DNA of 64,000 nucleotides from Rhodococcoides kroppenstedtii (GCF_900111805.1 NZ_FOJN01000014.1:1-64000); one strand, 5' to 3'. Positions 10,552-20,388 are shown, counted from the stretch's first letter. The notes: a model not told the origin generated them from the letters alone. Program-made: numbers and translations.

Positions 10552-13533
10552 TCAGATCGCCGGGGCGTGCACCCGCACGGTCGATCCGGTCCGCCCCCGC
10601 ATCACCTCGAGTCGACTGGGGACGCGGTCGCGCAGTTCGCTGACGTGACTGACGATGCCGACCGTGCGACCGCCGGACCGCAGGTCGTCGAGCACGCCCA
10701 TCACGGCGTCGAGCGACTCGGCGTCGAGGGTGCCGAAGCCCTCGTCGACGAACATCGTGTCGAGGGTGACGCCCCCGGCCTCAGCCGCGACGACGTCCGC
10801 GAGCCCGAGAGCGAGGGAAAGTGACGCGCAGAACGCCTCCCCACCCGAGAGCGTGCCCGCCGGTCGAACGACTCCGGTGTAGTCGTCCCTGATGTCCAGG
10901 CCCAAGCCGCCGCGAGTGCCGCGCGGCCCGGCCTCGTCGGAATGCACGAACTCGAAGCGCCCCTCGGACATGCGCCGGAACCGCAACGACGCGGCCGCAG
11001 CGACCTCCTCCAGACGCGCGGCGAGGACATAGGACCGAAGCGACATCTTGCGGGCGTTGGCGCCGCGACCGGCAACGACGTCGGCCAGGGCTTCGAGTTC
11101 CTGCTGCCGCTGCTGCAGCGGCCCGATCGCGTCCGCCACCGACCACAGCTGAGCCGTCAGGTCCGCGAGTTGACGCGACCGGCGCTCGGCCTCGTCGGCG
11201 CTCGCCACGGCTCGGTCCAACGCCTCGCGGGTGGCGACGTCCACCGCGTCGACGGCATCGGTGTCCACCGGGCCGTCTATCATCGCTGCGGCGACGTCGG
11301 CATCGGCGAGTGCGGCGCCCGCGGCGGCCTCCTCACGCTCGGCGCGGGCGAGGTCGGCGCGCAGCCGTTCCCGGGCCTCCGCCGTGCGTGCGGCGGCGAT
11401 CGCCTCGGCTCGTCCGGCGAACCCGGCCTCCGTGACCGCGTCGTCCGCGTCCGCGTTCGCCCGGTCCGCCGCGGTGCGTGCCGCGGCGGCGGCGGTCCGG
11501 GTGTCGCGCACGGCGAGTGCCGCGTCGATGGCCTCCTCGACACCCCGGCGACGGTCCGCCACCGACGCCGAGGGTCCGATCGCCGACTCGACCCGCGCGG
11601 TGTCCTCGGCGATCCGGGTCTCGAGCGCGGTGAGTCGCTCGTGCGTGGACGCCAGCTCGGCCGACACGGCGGTGATGCGAGCCGCGGTCTTGTCGGCCTC
11701 GCGGTCGAGGGCCGCCCGCGCGGACGCGACCGCCTCGCGTCGGACCGCCCGCTCCTGCAGCCGCACCACCTCGGCCGTGGCGGCGTCGAGACGCTCGGCG
11801 AGCGCCGCGGAGTCGGCCGCGTCGTCGGGACCCAGGGCTGCCAGGGTCTCCCGCAGGTGCTCCACCCGTGCCCGCGCGGACACCTCGTCGGCCTCGGCCG
11901 CACTCTTGCGCGCCTCGGCCTCGCGCTCGTCCCGGAGATCGACGTGATCCTCCCGGCGCACGGCCGGCCTCGGGTGTTCGGTCGCACCGCACACGGTGCA
12001 CGGCTCGCCCGCTGTCAGCCGCGCCGCGAGTTCCGCCGACATGGAGTCGAGTCGCCGTTCGCGCACGTCCAGCCACCGCGCGCGCAGCTCGTCGCAGTTG
12101 CGACGCGCAGCGTCGGCCGTCTCGACGGCCTCCGCTAGTCGACGCTCGATCCGTCGACGCTCCAGTCGCGCATCGACCGCGGCGGCGGCCTCCGCCCGAC
12201 GCGACTCGGCCGACCCCAGAGCGGCCGCGGCATCGATACAGTCGGCGAGCTCGGCGTCCAAGCGCAGGCGGTCGGCCGGCACGGCATCGAGGCGAGCCCG
12301 TGCGTCCGCGAGCGTCTCCGTCAGCTCCCGCACGCGGTCGAGCGCCGTACGACGGTCACGGTCGGCACTCGCGCGGTGCCGCTCGACCTCGGCGACGCCG
12401 TCGAGAACGGCGATCTCCCCGCTCCAGTCCTGCACGGCTGCGTCGAGCCGCGCCGCGTCGTCCTCGGACGGCGGCCACGACAACGCCGCCACGACGTCGG
12501 CGGCGCGAGTCCTCGCGGCCGTGTCGACCCCCGCCGTCATCGCCGTCTCGGCGCGGTCGGCACGCCGGCGGGCCGCGTCGTACGCCGCGAGGCGACCGAT
12601 CACGGCCTCGGCGCGACCGGCGGCGTCGAGCTCCTCGGCGCGACGCTCCCGGTCGGCACGACCGGCGGACAGCACGGCCAGGGCCGCCTGTGCCGCCTCG
12701 CCGCGGCGACGCGCGTCGGCACGACGGTGCGCGTCCGCGGCCGCGATGCGGGCGGCGTCGTGGTCCGCGCGCGCAGCGGCCAACCTCGCCTGCTCGACGA
12801 CGACCCGGTCACGGGCGTCCTCCGCCAGACCGGTGGCCCAGTCGACGACGTCGTCACCGACGGCGTGCTCGACTCCCGCCGCGGTGGCCACCTGAGCCGC
12901 GAGGCGGTCGAGAGCGTCCGTCCGGCCGGCCAACGCGTCGGCCCCGGCCCGCCGGCGCTCGGCGAACCACTGCTCGACGGACGAGAATCGGTCGGTGTCG
13001 AAGAGTTGCTCGAGCAGAGCGCCGCGATCCTCGGTGCGCGCGCGCAGGAACCGCGCGAACTCGCCCTGCGGCAGCATCACCACCTGGAAGAACTGGTCGA
13101 CGCGCATGCCGAGCAGCCGCTCGACCTCGCGCGCCACCTCGTCGATGCGCGTGAGGTTCTCGCCGTCCCCGTCCTCCCACACGAGCGAGGCGGACGCGTT
13201 CTGCTTGGTCACGCCGTCGCCTCGACGCTTGGGCCGCAGGTATTCCGGGGTGCGGGAGAGGGTGACGCGGCGGCCGCCCAGGGTGGCCTCGAGCACGACC
13301 CGCGGCGCGACACCCGCCTCGGCGTGGTCGGAGAGCAACCGCCGGTTCTCCCGACGGGACCCGGGGAGCACCCCGTAGAGGGCGAACGCGACGGCATCGA
13401 GCACCGAGGTCTTGCCCGCACCCGTGGGGCCGTGCAGCAGGAACAGCCCGTCCGCGCCGAGCCGGTCGAAGTCGACGTCGACCGATCCGCCGAACGGACC
13501 GAACGCCGTCACCGACAGTGCGTGGAGCCTCAC
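10552..13533 (-). CDS. sbcC: Exonuclease SbcC, SMC-like ATPase subunit
   Basis: A 993-residue Rad50/SbcC-type ATPase that works with SbcD to cut hairpins and process DNA ends. The N-terminal Walker A is HGPTGAGKTSVLDAVAF, with a conserved QGEFARFLRA Q-loop segment. Two long Arg/Glu/Ala-rich coiled coils flank a zinc hook, CTVC, near residue 510. The C-terminal lobe carries the signature LSGGEAFCASLSLALG and a Walker B in FVDEGFGTLD. The GTG start at 13533 overlaps the sbcD stop by 4 bp (GTGA), so the subunits are translationally coupled. Transcription comes from the sbcD promoter. Confidence 0.95.
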   Translation of the reverse strand: MRLHALSVTAFGPFGGSVDVDFDRLGADGLFLLHGPTGAGKTSVLDAVAFALYGVLPGSRRENRRLLSDHAEAGVAPRVVLEATLGGRRVTLSRTPEYLRPKRRGDGVTKQNASASLVWEDGDGENLTRIDEVAREVERLLGMRVDQFFQVVMLPQGEFARFLRARTEDRGALLEQLFDTDRFSSVEQWFAERRRAGADALAGRTDALDRLAAQVATAAGVEHAVGDDVVDWATGLAEDARDRVVVEQARLAAARADHDAARIAAADAHRRADARRRGEAAQAALAVLSAGRADRERRAEELDAAGRAEAVIGRLAAYDAARRRADRAETAMTAGVDTAARTRAADVVAALSWPPSEDDAARLDAAVQDWSGEIAVLDGVAEVERHRASADRDRRTALDRVRELTETLADARARLDAVPADRLRLDAELADCIDAAAALGSAESRRAEAAAAVDARLERRRIERRLAEAVETADAARRNCDELRARWLDVRERRLDSMSAELAARLTAGEPCTVCGATEHPRPAVRREDHVDLRDEREAEARKSAAEADEVSARARVEHLRETLAALGPDDAADSAALAERLDAATAEVVRLQERAVRREAVASARAALDREADKTAARITAVSAELASTHERLTALETRIAEDTARVESAIGPSASVADRRRGVEEAIDAALAVRDTRTAAAAARTAADRANADADDAVTEAGFAGRAEAIAAARTAEARERLRADLARAEREEAAAGAALADADVAAAMIDGPVDTDAVDAVDVATREALDRAVASADEAERRSRQLADLTAQLWSVADAIGPLQQRQQELEALADVVAGRGANARKMSLRSYVLAARLEEVAAAASLRFRRMSEGRFEFVHSDEAGPRGTRGGLGLDIRDDYTGVVRPAGTLSGGEAFCASLSLALGLADVVAAEAGGVTLDTMFVDEGFGTLDAESLDAVMGVLDDLRSGGRTVGIVSHVSELRDRVPSRLEVMRGRTGSTVRVHAPAI

Positions 13534-14714
13534 GCCGACATCGCCACCGACCGGTCCTCCGCCGTCGCGGTCGACGAATCCTGCTGCGCCACGGCCGCTT
13601 CCACCGCGGCGTCGAGCAGCGCGCACTCGCTGTCCGACGGTGCGCTCCGCATGTCGGTGACGAAACTGCGCACGATGGCGGCGTCCGTCCGGCCGATCAC
13701 CTTGTCTCGGTACCGGCCGAGGTCGGAGCCCACGGGCCGATGCCACTCGAGATGCACCGCGAACGGAAACCGCTGACGCAGAGCGCGCATGGCGTCCAGC
13801 GGCCGCACTGCATCGGTGAGCACCGCCGACACGTAGTGCTCCTCGGCCGCGGCGAACCGCGCGTCGGACACCAACTCGTCGAGCGTGCCCTCGAGCACGG
13901 ACAGTTCGCGCACGACCGGGAGATCGATGCGCGTCACGTCGGCGAGACCCTGCGCGTCGAGATCGATCAGCCACACCGCCTTGCGGTGCGAACGCTCGCC
14001 GAACGAATACGGCACGGGGGAACCGGAATACCGCACATGCGGCTCCACTTCCTGCGGGGAATGCAGGTGCCCCAACGCCACGTAGTCGACCCCGGCGAAC
14101 GCGCCCGCGGCGACGGTCTCCACACCGCCGACCGAGATGGACCGCTCCGATCCCGTCGCCTCGCCGCCGACCACGAAGGCGTGCGCGAGAACCACCGAGC
14201 GTGTCGATGCCGGCCGGTCCTGCAGATCGGCCCGCACGCGACCCATCGCCGCCGCCAGGACGCTCGCGTGCGACCGGCCGCCCGCCACCCCGAGTTCCCG
14301 TGCGGTGGCGTCCGGTTCGAGGTAGGGGATGCCGTAGAACGCGACGTCGCCGTGCTCGTCGGCCACGACCACGGGCTCCCCCACCGCGGCCACCGTGGTG
14401 AACACGTGCAGGCCGCCGGCCGCGGCGAACGAGGCGCCGGCGCCGAGACGCGCGGGCGAATCGTGATTGCCCGACGTGACGACGATGCGGGCACCGGCCG
14501 CCCGGATGCGCTCGAAAGCACTGGTGCACAGGCGAACCGCGTCGGCGCTGGGCACCGCACGGTCGTAGACGTCGCCCGGAACGACCACGACGTCGACACC
14601 GTGATCACGCACGATGTCCGCCACCGCGTCCAGCGCACGCCGCTGATCGGCCAGCAGGTCGACACCGTGGAAGGTGCGCCCGATGTGCCAGTCCGAGGTG
14701 TGCAGGATCTTCAT
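13530..14714 (-). CDS. sbcD: Exonuclease SbcD, Mre11-like nuclease subunit
   Basis: A 394-residue calcineurin-fold nuclease, the partner of SbcC. The metal-binding motifs are all present in order: HTSDWHIG at residues 5-12, PGDVYD, SGNHD and GHLHSPQ. SbcCD cleaves DNA hairpins at palindromes with Mn2+-dependent activity. The ATG at 14714 gives MKILHTSDWH, the family N terminus. A TAGCGT -10-like element 7 bp upstream suggests a leaderless transcript. The gene is divergent from rmuC, which also acts in DNA rearrangement control. Confidence 0.96.
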   Translation of the reverse strand: MKILHTSDWHIGRTFHGVDLLADQRRALDAVADIVRDHGVDVVVVPGDVYDRAVPSADAVRLCTSAFERIRAAGARIVVTSGNHDSPARLGAGASFAAAGGLHVFTTVAAVGEPVVVADEHGDVAFYGIPYLEPDATARELGVAGGRSHASVLAAAMGRVRADLQDRPASTRSVVLAHAFVVGGEATGSERSISVGGVETVAAGAFAGVDYVALGHLHSPQEVEPHVRYSGSPVPYSFGERSHRKAVWLIDLDAQGLADVTRIDLPVVRELSVLEGTLDELVSDARFAAAEEHYVSAVLTDAVRPLDAMRALRQRFPFAVHLEWHRPVGSDLGRYRDKVIGRTDAAIVRSFVTDMRSAPSDSECALLDAAVEAAVAQQDSSTATAEDRSVAMSA

Positions 14715-14721
14715 ACGATCG

Positions 14722-14727
14722 ACGCTA
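14722..14727 (-). promoter_or_regulatory. Predicted -10 element, leaderless promoter of sbcD-sbcC
   Basis: Reverse-strand TAGCGT with a 7-base spacer to the sbcD ATG at 14714; no Shine-Dalgarno sequence is visible in between. Confidence 0.45.
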
Positions 14728-14826
14728 ACGGAGGGGTACGACAGATCCCGGTCGACGCACGGACGGCCGCGAGCGCGACCTCGGTCACCGGTCGCCGTGT
14801 CGGTGGTGTCGGCCATGCTGTGCGCC

Positions 14827-16005
14827 ATGACCGCCGTGACCGCACTCGTCGTCCTCGTCGCCCTCGCCGTGGGGATGGCGCTGGGCTGGTGGCTCCGCAG
14901 CGCGCGGGGCGACGTCGAACTCGCCCGCGCCGGCGAGCGCCTGGCCGCCGCCGCGGCCGGCGAGGACGCCGTCCGACGCTCGCTCGCGCTGCTCAACGAG
15001 GACGCGGCCCGCCGACACTCCGGAGCGATCGGGGAGAGCATCGCGCGGGTGGTCGACCCGCTGCGGGACGCCGTGGACGCCCTCGAGAATCACGTGCGGG
15101 TGGCCGAGCGGGACCGGGCGAGCGCCTACGCGGGACTGACCGAGCAGGTGGCCGGGATGCACCGGGCGTCCCGGCATCTCGCGTCGCAGACCGATCAGCT
15201 GGTCACCGCGCTCAGGGCGCCCCAGATCCGTGGGCGGTGGGGCGAGATGCAGCTCGAGCGGGTGGTCGAACTCGCCGGGATGACGAAGCACTGCGATTTC
15301 GACACCCAGGTGGTCGGCGACGGCGTCCGGCCGGACCTCGTGGTCCGCCTCGCCGGCGGCCGCTCGGTCGTGGTCGACGCGAAGGTGCCGCTGGTGGCCT
15401 TCCTCGACGCGGCCGCGGAAACCGATCCGGAGACCGTCGACCGGCACCTCGAGCGCCACGCACGGCACCTACGCACCCACGTCGACGCGCTCGCGGACAA
15501 GAAGTACTGGCGCGCCTTCGACCCGTCGCCGGAATTCGTGGTGCTGTTCGTGCCGGGGGATCCCTTCCTCGACGCCGCGCTCACCCGCGACCGGGGCCTG
15601 CTCGAGCACGCGTTCACCCGCAACGTGGTGCTCGCGACGCCGACCACCCTCGTCGCGCTGCTGCGGACCGTCGCCTTCACCTGGCGCCAGGAGAGCCTGG
15701 CGGAGGACGCCGCCGCCGTCGTCGCGCTCGGCCGGGAGCTCTACGAGCGCCTGGGGACGGTCGGCGACCACGTCGACAAGGTGGGCAGCCATCTCGGCAA
15801 GGCCGTCGACGCGTTCAACAGCGCGGTCGGCTCGCTGGACAATCGCGTGTTCGTGACCGCGCGCCGATTGCACGAGATGTCCCGATTCGACGGGGATCCG
15901 CCCACCGCGAGCACCGTCGACGTCCGTCCACGCGGCGTCGTCCGGTCCGCGACGCACACCACTGCGCCGTCGCGTCACGGGCACGCCGCCGAGGCCTCCG
16001 GGTAG
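14827..16005 (+). CDS. rmuC: DNA recombination protein RmuC
   Basis: A 392-residue RmuC-family protein. It has one N-terminal hydrophobic helix (residues 4-22), an Ala/Arg/Glu-rich coiled-coil segment to about residue 125, and then a restriction-endonuclease-like core. Core motifs are RGRWGEMQLERVVELAGM and VVVDAKVPL, the latter carrying the catalytic-site D-x-K. RmuC limits inversion rearrangements at short inverted repeats in E. coli. The ATG at 14827 was chosen because the TM helix begins straight after it; ATG 14815 is a possible alternative. The neighbour on the other strand, SbcCD, also acts on inverted repeats. Confidence 0.92.
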   Translation: MTAVTALVVLVALAVGMALGWWLRSARGDVELARAGERLAAAAAGEDAVRRSLALLNEDAARRHSGAIGESIARVVDPLRDAVDALENHVRVAERDRASAYAGLTEQVAGMHRASRHLASQTDQLVTALRAPQIRGRWGEMQLERVVELAGMTKHCDFDTQVVGDGVRPDLVVRLAGGRSVVVDAKVPLVAFLDAAAETDPETVDRHLERHARHLRTHVDALADKKYWRAFDPSPEFVVLFVPGDPFLDAALTRDRGLLEHAFTRNVVLATPTTLVALLRTVAFTWRQESLAEDAAAVVALGRELYERLGTVGDHVDKVGSHLGKAVDAFNSAVGSLDNRVFVTARRLHEMSRFDGDPPTASTVDVRPRGVVRSATHTTAPSRHGHAAEASG

Positions 16006-16013
16006 ATCGACGC

Positions 16014-16019
16014 TAACCT
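16014..16019 (+). promoter_or_regulatory. Predicted -10 element, leaderless promoter of the DUF6542 gene
   Basis: TAACCT, with a 6-base spacer to the GTG at 16026. Confidence 0.4.
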
Positions 16020-16025
16020 CGGTGT

Positions 16026-16955
16026 GTGTCGACCACCCAACACGCGCGCTCGGGAGTGCCACTCGATCACCGCTCGGCCCTCCCCACCGTGCCCGGAATC
16101 CCCGCCTGGGGTGCCGTGGCGCTGGCGGCCGGCGCGTGTGTCCTCGGCTTCGCCCTCGACGCGATGCGAGCCGGAGAACCCGGCGCCACCTTCGCCGTCC
16201 TCTACGTTCTGGGCTGCGCCCTCGCCGTGGTGGCCGTGCGCCGCAAGGGTCTCTTCGCCGCGATGGTGCAGCCGCCGCTGCTGATGATCGTCGCCGTCCC
16301 CGTCGCCTATCAGACCACCGGGGACGACGCCGGCAGCTCGCTCAAGGACCTCGTCCTGACCGTCGCGGTCCCGCTCGTCGATCGCTTTCCCCTGATGTTC
16401 CTCACCACGATGCTCGTGCTCGGCATCGGCGCGGCCCGACTCCTCCTCGACCGCCCGCACCCCGCCCGCACCCGCAGCACCGCCCCCCGCAAGACCGAGC
16501 CCCGCAAAACCGAGCCCCGCAAAACCGAGCCCCGCTCCCCGGAGAAGACTCGCGCACGGCGACCCGAGAAGACCGACCCGCGGCCCGACACCACCGGCCG
16601 CCGTTCGGGCGGCCGTGCGGAAACCCGTCGTGCTCGTGCCGACGCACCGGCGTCACGCCGGATGCGAGGGGCGCCGCGCGACGACGAGCAGGCGCACTCC
16701 GCCCCGGAGACCGGCCGTCGACCGCGCGTGGACGGCGAGCGTCGACGCGAACGGGAGCCACGACGCCAGGCGGAATCGAGACGGCAGGCGGAACCGAGGC
16801 GCTACTCCGAACCCCGGCCCTACTCGGAGCCCCGGCCGTACCCCGAAGCCCGGCCGTACCCGGAAGCGCGGTCCTACCCCGAGCGCCGAACGGGGGCGGA
16901 GAACGTCACGCCGCATCCGACGCCGCGGGTGCGCTACCGGGACCGAGACCACTAG
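16026..16955 (+). CDS. DUF6542 domain membrane protein with repetitive basic tail
   Basis: A 309-residue protein. The first 145 residues hold about four hydrophobic helices (such as WGAVALAAGACVLGFALDAM and FPLMFLTTMLVLGIGAARLL) matching the actinobacterial DUF6542 domain. The rest is a charged, Pro/Arg-rich, low-complexity tail that should be disordered. It includes three KTEPR repeats and about five YxEPR/YPEAR repeats. The position beside ispH equals M. tuberculosis Rv1111c. It converges on ispH across a terminator hairpin. Function is unknown. Confidence 0.8.
   Translation: MSTTQHARSGVPLDHRSALPTVPGIPAWGAVALAAGACVLGFALDAMRAGEPGATFAVLYVLGCALAVVAVRRKGLFAAMVQPPLLMIVAVPVAYQTTGDDAGSSLKDLVLTVAVPLVDRFPLMFLTTMLVLGIGAARLLLDRPHPARTRSTAPRKTEPRKTEPRKTEPRSPEKTRARRPEKTDPRPDTTGRRSGGRAETRRARADAPASRRMRGAPRDDEQAHSAPETGRRPRVDGERRREREPRRQAESRRQAEPRRYSEPRPYSEPRPYPEARPYPEARSYPERRTGAENVTPHPTPRVRYRDRDH
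16491..16535 (+). repeat. Three tandem 15-bp in-frame repeats
   Basis: Three adjacent copies of a unit close to AAAACCGAGCCCCGC (first copy one base different) encode KTEPR three times in the tail of the DUF6542 protein. Confidence 0.9.
16803..16889 (+). repeat. About five tandem 18-bp in-frame repeats
   Basis: Degenerate 18-bp units beginning TAC encode YSEPRP, YSEPRP, YPEARP, YPEARS and a partial YPER at the end of the DUF6542 tail. Confidence 0.85.
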
Positions 16956-16964
16956 ATCGACCCG

Positions 16965-16996
16965 GGGACACCGACCGCGGACCAGGTCGGTGTCCC
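16965..16996. terminator. Bidirectional terminator hairpin between DUF6542 gene and ispH
   Basis: GGGACACCGACC and GGTCGGTGTCCC form a perfect 12-bp stem with an 8-base loop between two convergent genes. There is no long U run, as is common in actinobacteria. Confidence 0.6.
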
Positions 16997-17008
16997 GGAG
17001 CGTCAAAC

Positions 17009-18070
17009 TCAAGCGCTGGTCCGCAGCTCTCGCGGCAGAGCGAAGACGAGGGTCTCGTTGGCCGTGGTGACCGGCTCGACGGAGCCGAAGCCGTGGTCGG
17101 CGAGCAGATCGAGCACGCCCCGCACCAGCACTTCGGGCACCGAGGCGCCGGAGGTGATGCCGACCGTCCGCACGCCCTCGAGCCACGCGGTGTCGACCTC
17201 CTTGGCGTAGTCGACGAGGTAGCTCGCCCGGGCACCCGCGGCCAGGGCGACCTCGACCAGCCGCACGGAGTTCGAGGAGTTCCGCGAGCCGACCACGATC
17301 ACCAGGTCGCACTCGGGCGCCATCGCCTTGACCGCCACCTGGCGGTTCTGCGTGGCGTAGCAGATGTCGTCGCTGGGCGGGTCCTGGAGCAGTGGGAACT
17401 TCTCCCGCAGCCGCGCGACCGTGTCCATGGTCTCGTCGACGCTGAGCGTGGTCTGCGACAGCCAGATGACCTTGCTCTCGTCCCGCACGGTGACGGCGTC
17501 GACGCTCTCGGGTCCGTCGACCACCTGCACGCGGTCCGGCGCCTCGCCCGCGGTGCCCTCGACCTCCTCGTGCCCCTCGTGGCCGATGAGCAGGATGTCG
17601 AAGTCGTCCCGCGCGAAGCGCTTGGCCTCCTGATGGACCTTGGTGACCAGCGGGCACGTGGCGTCGATGGTGCGCAGGTTCCGCTCGGCGGCCGAGGCGT
17701 GCACCGCCGGGGACACCCCGTGGGCGGAGAACACGAGCAGCGCGCCCTCGGGAACCTCGTCCGTCTCGTCGACGAAGACCACGCCCTGATCCGTCAGCGT
17801 CTCCACGACGTGGCGGTTGTGCACGATCTCCTTGCGCACGTAGATGGGGGCGCCGTGCTTCTCGAGCGCCTTCTCCACGGTCTCCACGGCGCGGTCGACA
17901 CCAGCGCAGTACCCGCGGGGCTCGGCCAGCAGCACGCGCTTGGGTCCGGTGTACTCCCCCTCCGTCGTCGCCCGCCGGGCGATGCCGAGGTCGAGAGCGA
18001 TGGGCGCCGACGGCTCCGACGTCGCCGAAGGCACCGAGGTGGACGGGGTACTGGGCACAGCCGAGGACAT
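17009..18070 (-). CDS. ispH: 4-hydroxy-3-methylbut-2-enyl diphosphate reductase
   Basis: IspH (LytB) reduces HMBPP to IPP and DMAPP in the last step of the non-mevalonate isoprenoid pathway. The 353-residue protein has the three Cys ligands of the [4Fe-4S] cluster: Cys55 in [10 protein letters not shown], Cys139 in [11 protein letters not shown] and Cys237 in ICYATQNR. Conserved FSAHGVSP and the TTANETLVF substrate loop are present. An N-terminal Ser/Thr/Pro-rich extension of about 40 residues precedes the core. The ATG at 18070 is 6 bp after a TATCCT -10-like element, suggesting a leaderless transcript. The position equals lytB2 (Rv1110) of M. tuberculosis. Confidence 0.97.
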   Translation of the reverse strand: MSSAVPSTPSTSVPSATSEPSAPIALDLGIARRATTEGEYTGPKRVLLAEPRGYCAGVDRAVETVEKALEKHGAPIYVRKEIVHNRHVVETLTDQGVVFVDETDEVPEGALLVFSAHGVSPAVHASAAERNLRTIDATCPLVTKVHQEAKRFARDDFDILLIGHEGHEEVEGTAGEAPDRVQVVDGPESVDAVTVRDESKVIWLSQTTLSVDETMDTVARLREKFPLLQDPPSDDICYATQNRQVAVKAMAPECDLVIVVGSRNSSNSVRLVEVALAAGARASYLVDYAKEVDTAWLEGVRTVGITSGASVPEVLVRGVLDLLADHGFGSVEPVTTANETLVFALPRELRTSA

Positions 18071-18076
18071 GGCTCC

Positions 18077-18082
18077 AGGATA
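18077..18082 (-). promoter_or_regulatory. Predicted -10 element, leaderless promoter of ispH
   Basis: Reverse-strand TATCCT with a 6-base spacer to the ispH ATG at 18070. Confidence 0.5.
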
Positions 18083-18160
18083 CGTGGCCTCCCCGACCGC
18101 CACCCGCTCGCGCGGCGACCCGACTGGGAAAACGGCGCGTCGTCGGGCACTCTGTGCATC

Positions 18161-18853
18161 ATGATTCGTCCTCCCTTCGCAGCCCGAGTCGCGCTGGGCA
18201 TCGCCGTCACGGTGGTGGAAGAGGCGCGGAGACTCCCCACCACGGCGTTCTCGCTGCCGATGACCGCCGTGAGCGAGGTGCTGCAGACCGCGATGCGCTT
18301 CCAGCAGACGGTCACCGAGCTCGCGATCAAGGGCGACCAGGTGTTCTCCCTGCTCGGCGGTCGGCCCGAGGAGCAGCCGGAGTGGGCGACGTTCGACGAC
18401 GACGCGGCGCGTCAACTCGATGACGACGCGGCGCGTCAACTCGATGACGACCCGGCACCTCCCGCCGACGCCGGCCCGACGCCCGGCCGCTACACCGACG
18501 TCGCCGTCGACGCCCCGTCCCGGACAGCCACCGGGAGCGCATCCTCGGCCACCGACACGTCCGACGGCGACGCCCCGACGTCCGGCCGCTTCGCGCTGTA
18601 CTCGACCCCGCCGTCCGAGGTGCAGCCCGCCGATCACGTGGCCGCCCCGACGCTCACCGCCGCCGACGCCCGGCCCGAGATCGCGGAGTACCTGGACTAC
18701 GACGCGCTGACCCTCGCTCAGCTGCGCGCCCGCCTGCGGTCGTTGTCCGTCGACGACCTCACGGAGCTGCTCGACTACGAGACGGCCGCCAAGAATCGCG
18801 CCCCCTACCGGACCATGCTCGAGAACCGCATCACCACCGCACGCGCCAAGTGA
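18161..18853 (+). CDS. Lipid droplet-associated protein, Rv1109c-like
   Basis: A 230-residue protein with an amphipathic, weakly hydrophobic N-terminal helix region (residues 1-60, [20 protein letters not shown]). A low-complexity acidic/Pro/Thr middle follows, then a C-terminal helical module ([19 protein letters not shown] ... [12 protein letters not shown]). This matches the protein encoded between ispH and xseA in mycobacteria. From memory, the BCG homologue was found on lipid droplets and affects triacylglycerol levels. The last 4 bp overlap xseA (GTGA). A 24-bp tandem duplication lies in the middle region. Confidence 0.7.
   Translation: MIRPPFAARVALGIAVTVVEEARRLPTTAFSLPMTAVSEVLQTAMRFQQTVTELAIKGDQVFSLLGGRPEEQPEWATFDDDAARQLDDDAARQLDDDPAPPADAGPTPGRYTDVAVDAPSRTATGSASSATDTSDGDAPTSGRFALYSTPPSEVQPADHVAAPTLTAADARPEIAEYLDYDALTLAQLRARLRSLSVDDLTELLDYETAAKNRAPYRTMLENRITTARAK
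18398..18445 (+). repeat. Tandem 24-bp duplication inside the lipid-droplet gene
   Basis: Two identical 24-bp units in direct contact encode DDAARQLD twice in frame. Exact identity suggests recent slippage. Confidence 0.9.
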
Positions 18854-20118
18854 CGTCCCCACCGGTCAGTTCGCCGGAGAATCCTCTCCCCGTCCGCAGC
18901 GTCGCCACCAAGGTCGCCGGGTGGATCGACCGGCTGGGCAGCATCTGGGTGGAAGGTCAGCTGACCCAGGTGTCGGTGCGGCAGGGCACGCGCACGGCGT
19001 TTCTCACGCTGCGAGATCCGGCGGCCGACATGTCGCTGTCGGTCACGTGTTCGCCGATGCTCATCCAGTCCTCCCCCGTGCCGGTGGTCGAGGGCGCGCG
19101 CGTGGTGCTGTACGGCAAGCTCTCCTTCTTCACCGGGCGCGGCACCATCTCGTTGCGTGCCACCGAAATTCGCGCGATCGGCGTGGGCGAGCTGCTCGCC
19201 CGGATCGAGCGTCTGCGCGGCATGCTCGCTGCGGAGGGCCTGTTCGATCCACGCCTCAAGCGCCCCTTGCCGTTCCTCCCCCGCGCCGTAGGACTGGTCA
19301 CCGCACGTGCGAGCGCCGCCGAGAAGGACGTGCTGTCGGTCGCCCGACGACGGTGGCCGGCCGTGCGGTTCGAGGTCCGCAACACCCCGGTGCAGGGCCC
19401 GTCGGCGGTGCCCGGCATCCTGCGTGCGATCGCCGAACTCGACGAGCATCCCGACGTCGACGTGATCGTTCTCGCGCGCGGCGGCGGCAGCGTGGAGGAT
19501 CTTCTCCCGTTCTCCGACGAAGCTCTCTGTCGCGCCGTCGTCGCGGCCCGAACGCCGATCGTCAGCGCGATCGGTCACGAACCGGACAGCCCGCTGAGCG
19601 ACCACGTCGCGGACGTGCGCGCCGCGACGCCCACCGATGCGGCGAAGCGAGTGGTTCCCGACGCCGAGGCGGAGCTGGCCCTGGTGGCGGAGCTCCGCGC
19701 CCGGAGTTCCGCGGCTCTACGGGGGTGGGTCGCCCGCGAGGCCCGCGGACTCGACGCGCTCCGGCACCGGCCCGTTCTCGCGGATCCGATGTCGGGACTC
19801 GATCGCCGCGGCGAGGAAATCGCGGAGATGCGCCGCGTCGTCCGCCGCGACGTGCGCCGCGCCGTCGCCTCCGAGAGCACCGCCGTCGACCACCTCCGAG
19901 CCCGATTGGTGACTTTGGGGCCGGCCGCGACGCTCGCCCGCGGCTACGCCGTCGTGCAGCGAGTGGTGCCGGGTGACGATCCCGAGGTTCTGCGCAGCGT
20001 CGCGGACGCGCCGCCGGGCACCCAACTGCGCATCCGGGTGGCCGACGGGTCCGTCACCGCGGTCGGGATGGGCCGGGTCGCCGCGCCGAGCAACGCGTCG
20101 GAGAGGATGGACCCATGA
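18850..20118 (+). CDS. xseA: Exodeoxyribonuclease VII large subunit
   Basis: A 422-residue subunit of exonuclease VII, which degrades single-stranded DNA from both ends. It has an N-terminal OB-fold (residues about 10-110, [15 protein letters not shown]). The catalytic domain follows, with [34 protein letters not shown] and [20 protein letters not shown], then a coiled-coil-rich end. The GTG start shares 4 bp with the preceding stop. The stop overlaps the xseB start (ATGA), so both subunits are coupled in an operon with the lipid-droplet gene. Confidence 0.96.
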   Translation: MTSPPVSSPENPLPVRSVATKVAGWIDRLGSIWVEGQLTQVSVRQGTRTAFLTLRDPAADMSLSVTCSPMLIQSSPVPVVEGARVVLYGKLSFFTGRGTISLRATEIRAIGVGELLARIERLRGMLAAEGLFDPRLKRPLPFLPRAVGLVTARASAAEKDVLSVARRRWPAVRFEVRNTPVQGPSAVPGILRAIAELDEHPDVDVIVLARGGGSVEDLLPFSDEALCRAVVAARTPIVSAIGHEPDSPLSDHVADVRAATPTDAAKRVVPDAEAELALVAELRARSSAALRGWVAREARGLDALRHRPVLADPMSGLDRRGEEIAEMRRVVRRDVRRAVASESTAVDHLRARLVTLGPAATLARGYAVVQRVVPGDDPEVLRSVADAPPGTQLRIRVADGSVTAVGMGRVAAPSNASERMDP

Positions 20119-20327
20119 GCGAGACCCCGGTCGACGAACTCGGTTACGAGGCCGCCCGCGACGAGCTGGTGGACGTGGTGAAGGTGCTCGAGCAGGGCGG
20201 CCTGGACCTGGACGCGTCGTTGGCGCTGTGGGAGCGCGGCGAGGCGCTCGCCGCACGATGCGAGCAGCATCTCGCCGGAGCCCGCGCCCGCATCGAGGAC
20301 GCGCTCGCCGGTCGCGACGACGACTGA
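20115..20327 (+). CDS. xseB: Exodeoxyribonuclease VII small subunit
   Basis: A 70-residue two-helix protein of the XseB family ([20 protein letters not shown], then [20 protein letters not shown]). Several copies bind each XseA. The ATG overlaps the xseA stop by 4 bp. Length and motif are typical. The operon appears to end here, followed by a short repetitive GC-rich stretch. Confidence 0.95.
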   Translation: MSETPVDELGYEAARDELVDVVKVLEQGGLDLDASLALWERGEALAARCEQHLAGARARIEDALAGRDDD

Positions 20328-20388
20328 CGCGCCTCGACCGACGCGCCTCGCCCGACGCCCGCCTCGCCCGCCTCGCCCGACGACGCGG
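20326..20388. repeat. Short degenerate GC-rich repeats after xseB
   Basis: The 60 bp between xseB and the convergent DUF4245 gene consist of recurring CGACGCGCCTCG and CGCCTCGCCC-like words. They may form part of the 3' end; no clear terminator hairpin is seen. Confidence 0.6.

Noticed and set aside
13534..14529. An upstream extension of sbcC
   Set aside because: It lies on the same strand within sbcD in another frame; the SbcC family begins at MRLHALSVTAFGPF, matching GTG 13533.
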